From NCBI GenBank assembly GCA_963813895.1, contig CAWFAS010000001.1, positions 744,001 through 808,000 of the forward strand: a stretch of 64,000 nucleotides of DNA, read 5' to 3'. Every line of letters starts with the position of its first letter. Position 1 is the stretch's first letter. The position numbers and the translations under genes were made by a program. The stretch comes from DASZWJ01 sp963813895 (GTDB taxonomy: Bacteria; Pseudomonadota; Gammaproteobacteria; JAURND01). Shown here one piece after another: positions 62,519-64,000 of this stretch. The notes beneath the pieces were generated by a model. The model saw only the letters and a list, made by a program, of their open reading frames with translations. It made no database searches and was not told the origin of the DNA.

Positions 62519-63598
62519 ATGAGAGATTATACAGGAAAAACCGTGTTTGCTGGAATTGATGTTCACAAAAAGACATATGCAGTAACGTGTATCTGTGAGG
62601 GTATGGTAATGAAAACAGACACCCTGAAGGCAACTCCTGAGGAGTTAGTGCATTATTTACATAAATACTTTAAAAATGCGCAGATTAAAACGGCTTATGA
62701 AGCAGGGTTCTCAGGATTTGTATTACACCGTCATTTATTAGAAGAGGGAATAGATAGTCGGGTGGTTCACGCGGCTAGTGTAGAGATATCAGCCCGAGAT
62801 AGGGTAAAGACAGATAAGCGAGATTCATTAAAATTGGCAACACAATTAGCCGCAGGGCGTTTAAAGGGCATTCATGTACCTAGCGTGGAGCGAGAAGCTT
62901 ACCGCGAAGTCAGCCGCATGCGGGAAAAAATCGCTGAGGATAAGCGTCGAGTAGGAAATCGCATCAAGAGTTTGCTCTACCGTCAGGGTTTAATAGGCCC
63001 CGACGAGACCCCCGTCGTGAGTTGGAAATGGTTACAAAAAGTTCGGGCGTATGATTGTAATCCTTCGGTGAAGTATTGTCTGGACACCTTGATCTCTCAA
63101 TGGTGGGAACTGGCGAACCGATTAAAAAACATAGAGCTAGAGTTAGCTAAACAGGCGCAAGCAGATAAAGAGCTGGAAGTCATTTATCAAAGCACTCCGG
63201 GGATAGGTCCAACCCATGCCCGTGTGTTGGCGAATGAATTAGGCAATATGGAACAGTTTAAAAACGAGAAGCAATTATTTAGTTTTACCGGATTAACCCC
63301 GAGCGAGCATTCTTCAGGGGAGCATAAACGACTAGGACATATGAGTCGTCAGGGTCGATCTATTCTACGCAAAACATTGGTAGAAGCTTCATGGACAGCG
63401 ATAAGAAGAGATAAATCATTAATGGATATTTATCAGAGGATCAGTATCACTGCTGGTAAGAAGCGGGCGATTGTTGGGGTAGCGCGACGCTTAATTGGAC
63501 AGATTCGGAGTTGTTTCAAGTCGGGGCAACTCTATCAAATACGCAAATCAGAAAGCATTTGCAAAAAGACGGGTGAAGTACTTCCCACGGCCCTTTAG
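62519..63598 (+). CDS. IS110-family transposase (DEDD recombinase)
   Basis: The 359-residue product has the N-terminal RuvC-like DEDD domain: Asp14 (AGIDVHKKTY), Glu61 (TAYEAGFSG), Asp99 and Asp102 (RVKTDKRDSLKLA). The C-terminal Tnp_20 domain has STPGIGPTHARVLANELGNMEQFKNEKQLFSFTGLTPSEHSSGEHKRLGHMSRQGRSILRK, with the serine-rich loop expected to hold the catalytic Ser. The chain looks complete and the gene intact, so the element may be active. Members of this family are guided by an RNA encoded in their non-coding end. Confidence 0.94.
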   Translation: MRDYTGKTVFAGIDVHKKTYAVTCICEGMVMKTDTLKATPEELVHYLHKYFKNAQIKTAYEAGFSGFVLHRHLLEEGIDSRVVHAASVEISARDRVKTDKRDSLKLATQLAAGRLKGIHVPSVEREAYREVSRMREKIAEDKRRVGNRIKSLLYRQGLIGPDETPVVSWKWLQKVRAYDCNPSVKYCLDTLISQWWELANRLKNIELELAKQAQADKELEVIYQSTPGIGPTHARVLANELGNMEQFKNEKQLFSFTGLTPSEHSSGEHKRLGHMSRQGRSILRKTLVEASWTAIRRDKSLMDIYQRISITAGKKRAIVGVARRLIGQIRSCFKSGQLYQIRKSESICKKTGEVLPTAL

Positions 63599-63632
63599 GG
63601 TGGTAGAGTTTAAATAACAAGGAGGTTTTGCT

Positions 63633-63716
63633 ATGAATGGATTGAAATGGGGGCCTACCCCAAACCCCGAGATATTTGTAGACGTGATACAGGATAATCG
63701 AATCTGTCTCAAGTAA
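63633..63716 (+). CDS. Possible 27-residue ORF downstream of the transposase
   Basis: ATG at 63633 is preceded by AAGGAGG at 8 bases, an excellent ribosome binding site. It encodes a 27-residue peptide (MNGLKWGPTPNPEIFVDVIQ and seven more) and stops at 63716, directly before a strong hairpin. It overlaps the structured RNA region, so it may be a leader peptide, a real small protein or chance. Confidence 0.35.
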   Translation: MNGLKWGPTPNPEIFVDVIQDNRICLK

Positions 63717-63784
63717 CAGGGCAACCTCGAAGCTGCCCTGGAATCACGTCACGGTCATCGGCGTCTCCGCCTGTACCGTGATTA
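63648..63784 (+). ncRNA. Candidate guide (bridge) RNA region of the IS
   Basis: Stems seen by eye: GGGG/CCCC around 63648-63661; an outer stem GACGTGAT (63681-63688) with ATCACGTC (63743-63750) enclosing the hairpin CAGGGCA/TGCCCTG (63717-63740) and a weaker one (63689-63707); and TCACGGT/ACCGTGA (63749-63781). The last two share bases, so they are alternatives. Such a folded region in a long IS1111-type 3' end is where a guide RNA is expected. The assignment is inference. Confidence 0.4.
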
Positions 63785-64000
63785 AATTATAGCAGAAAGT
63801 ATAAACAGGAATGTTTTTGTAAGAAGTACCGTAACAATTATCTGTGACCTCGTCATACCCTGTTGTGAGGCGTAGTTTGGCCACCACGTGCGGGAGTTTG
63901 GGGCGCAGACTTTTATTCCGTCCGAATGGACAACTTGTGGCGGTTTTACGGAATTGACCACGAATAGCAGATTGGGCCAATAAGGCTTTGCTAGTTACGG

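Larger units (their letters stand above)
62429..64000 (+). mobile_element. IS110/IS1111-like insertion sequence, right end not in window
   Basis: The left boundary is defined by the break in the ~190-bp repeat at 62428. The element contains an ~90-base leader, the transposase gene and at least 400 bases of 3' non-coding sequence with several hairpins. A long 3' and short 5' non-coding end is the IS1111-type layout. No terminal inverted repeats or target duplication are visible, as expected for this family. The right junction lies beyond base 64000. Confidence 0.75.

Noticed and set aside
63744..63980. 78-codon minus-strand frame in the 3' end of the IS
   Set aside because: It overlaps the structured non-coding end of the insertion sequence, has no clear ribosome binding site, and shows no family I recognise; probably a chance frame in an IS1111-type end.
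1..64000. tRNA and rRNA genes
   Set aside because: No T-loop/anticodon-arm arrangement or rRNA-like stretch was recognised by eye; a dedicated tRNA search was not possible, so a missed tRNA cannot be excluded.

Overview
The window is chromosomal DNA of a gammaproteobacterium, most likely of the order Legionellales (a Coxiella/Aquicella/Berkiella-like intracellular or protist-associated bacterium). This placement is inferred from the lepA-lepB-rnc-era-recO order, a Legionella-type major outer membrane protein, an alpha carbonic anhydrase, giant Ser-rich coiled-coil proteins without signal peptides that look like Dot/Icm-type effectors, and an IS110/IS1111-like insertion sequence. No rRNA, tRNA or CRISPR array was recognised.

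Region 1 (1-22734) is mostly housekeeping: lepA (3' part), lepB, rnc, era, recO; lpxH on the other strand; gltX; a GNAT protein; cysS; folD; an MltD-like lytic transglycosylase; gloB divergent from a YafS-like methyltransferase; rnhA; a MOMP-like porin inserted between rnhA and dnaQ; dnaQ; alpha carbonic anhydrase; nhaA; pepN. Several junctions carry palindromic non-coding repeats.

Region 2 (23084-50490) is the accessory core: two giant genes in one orientation. The first encodes a 5007-residue secreted/outer-membrane protein with a signal peptide, an N-terminal beta-barrel-like region, about 20 Ig/He_PIG-like modules (including an exact-period 873-bp triplicated super-repeat), a cyclic series of longer modules and a C-terminal cap. 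The second encodes a ~3930-residue protein without signal peptide: coiled coils, Ser tracts, a CX5R motif and a C-terminal group of membrane segments. Arrays of miniature inverted-repeat elements lie between and after them.

Region 3 (51008-59688) returns to core functions: rpsO and pnp with a large palindrome between them; a DUF559 gene bracketed by two opposed copies of a ~190-bp repeat; then a trpR-trpE-trpG-aroF-aroDE cluster that links tryptophan-sensing repression to the entry and middle of the aromatic pathway, with AroD and AroE fused.

Region 4 (59681-64000) holds two unrecognised proteins, one a Ser-rich effector-like protein resembling the 3.9k protein in composition, and an IS110-family element that has broken a third copy of the ~190-bp repeat. 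The IS has a hairpin leader over its start codon and a long structured 3' non-coding end. At least eight families of palindromic repeat are present, some with ends like IS903 (IS5 family), so miniature elements have invaded this chromosome heavily.
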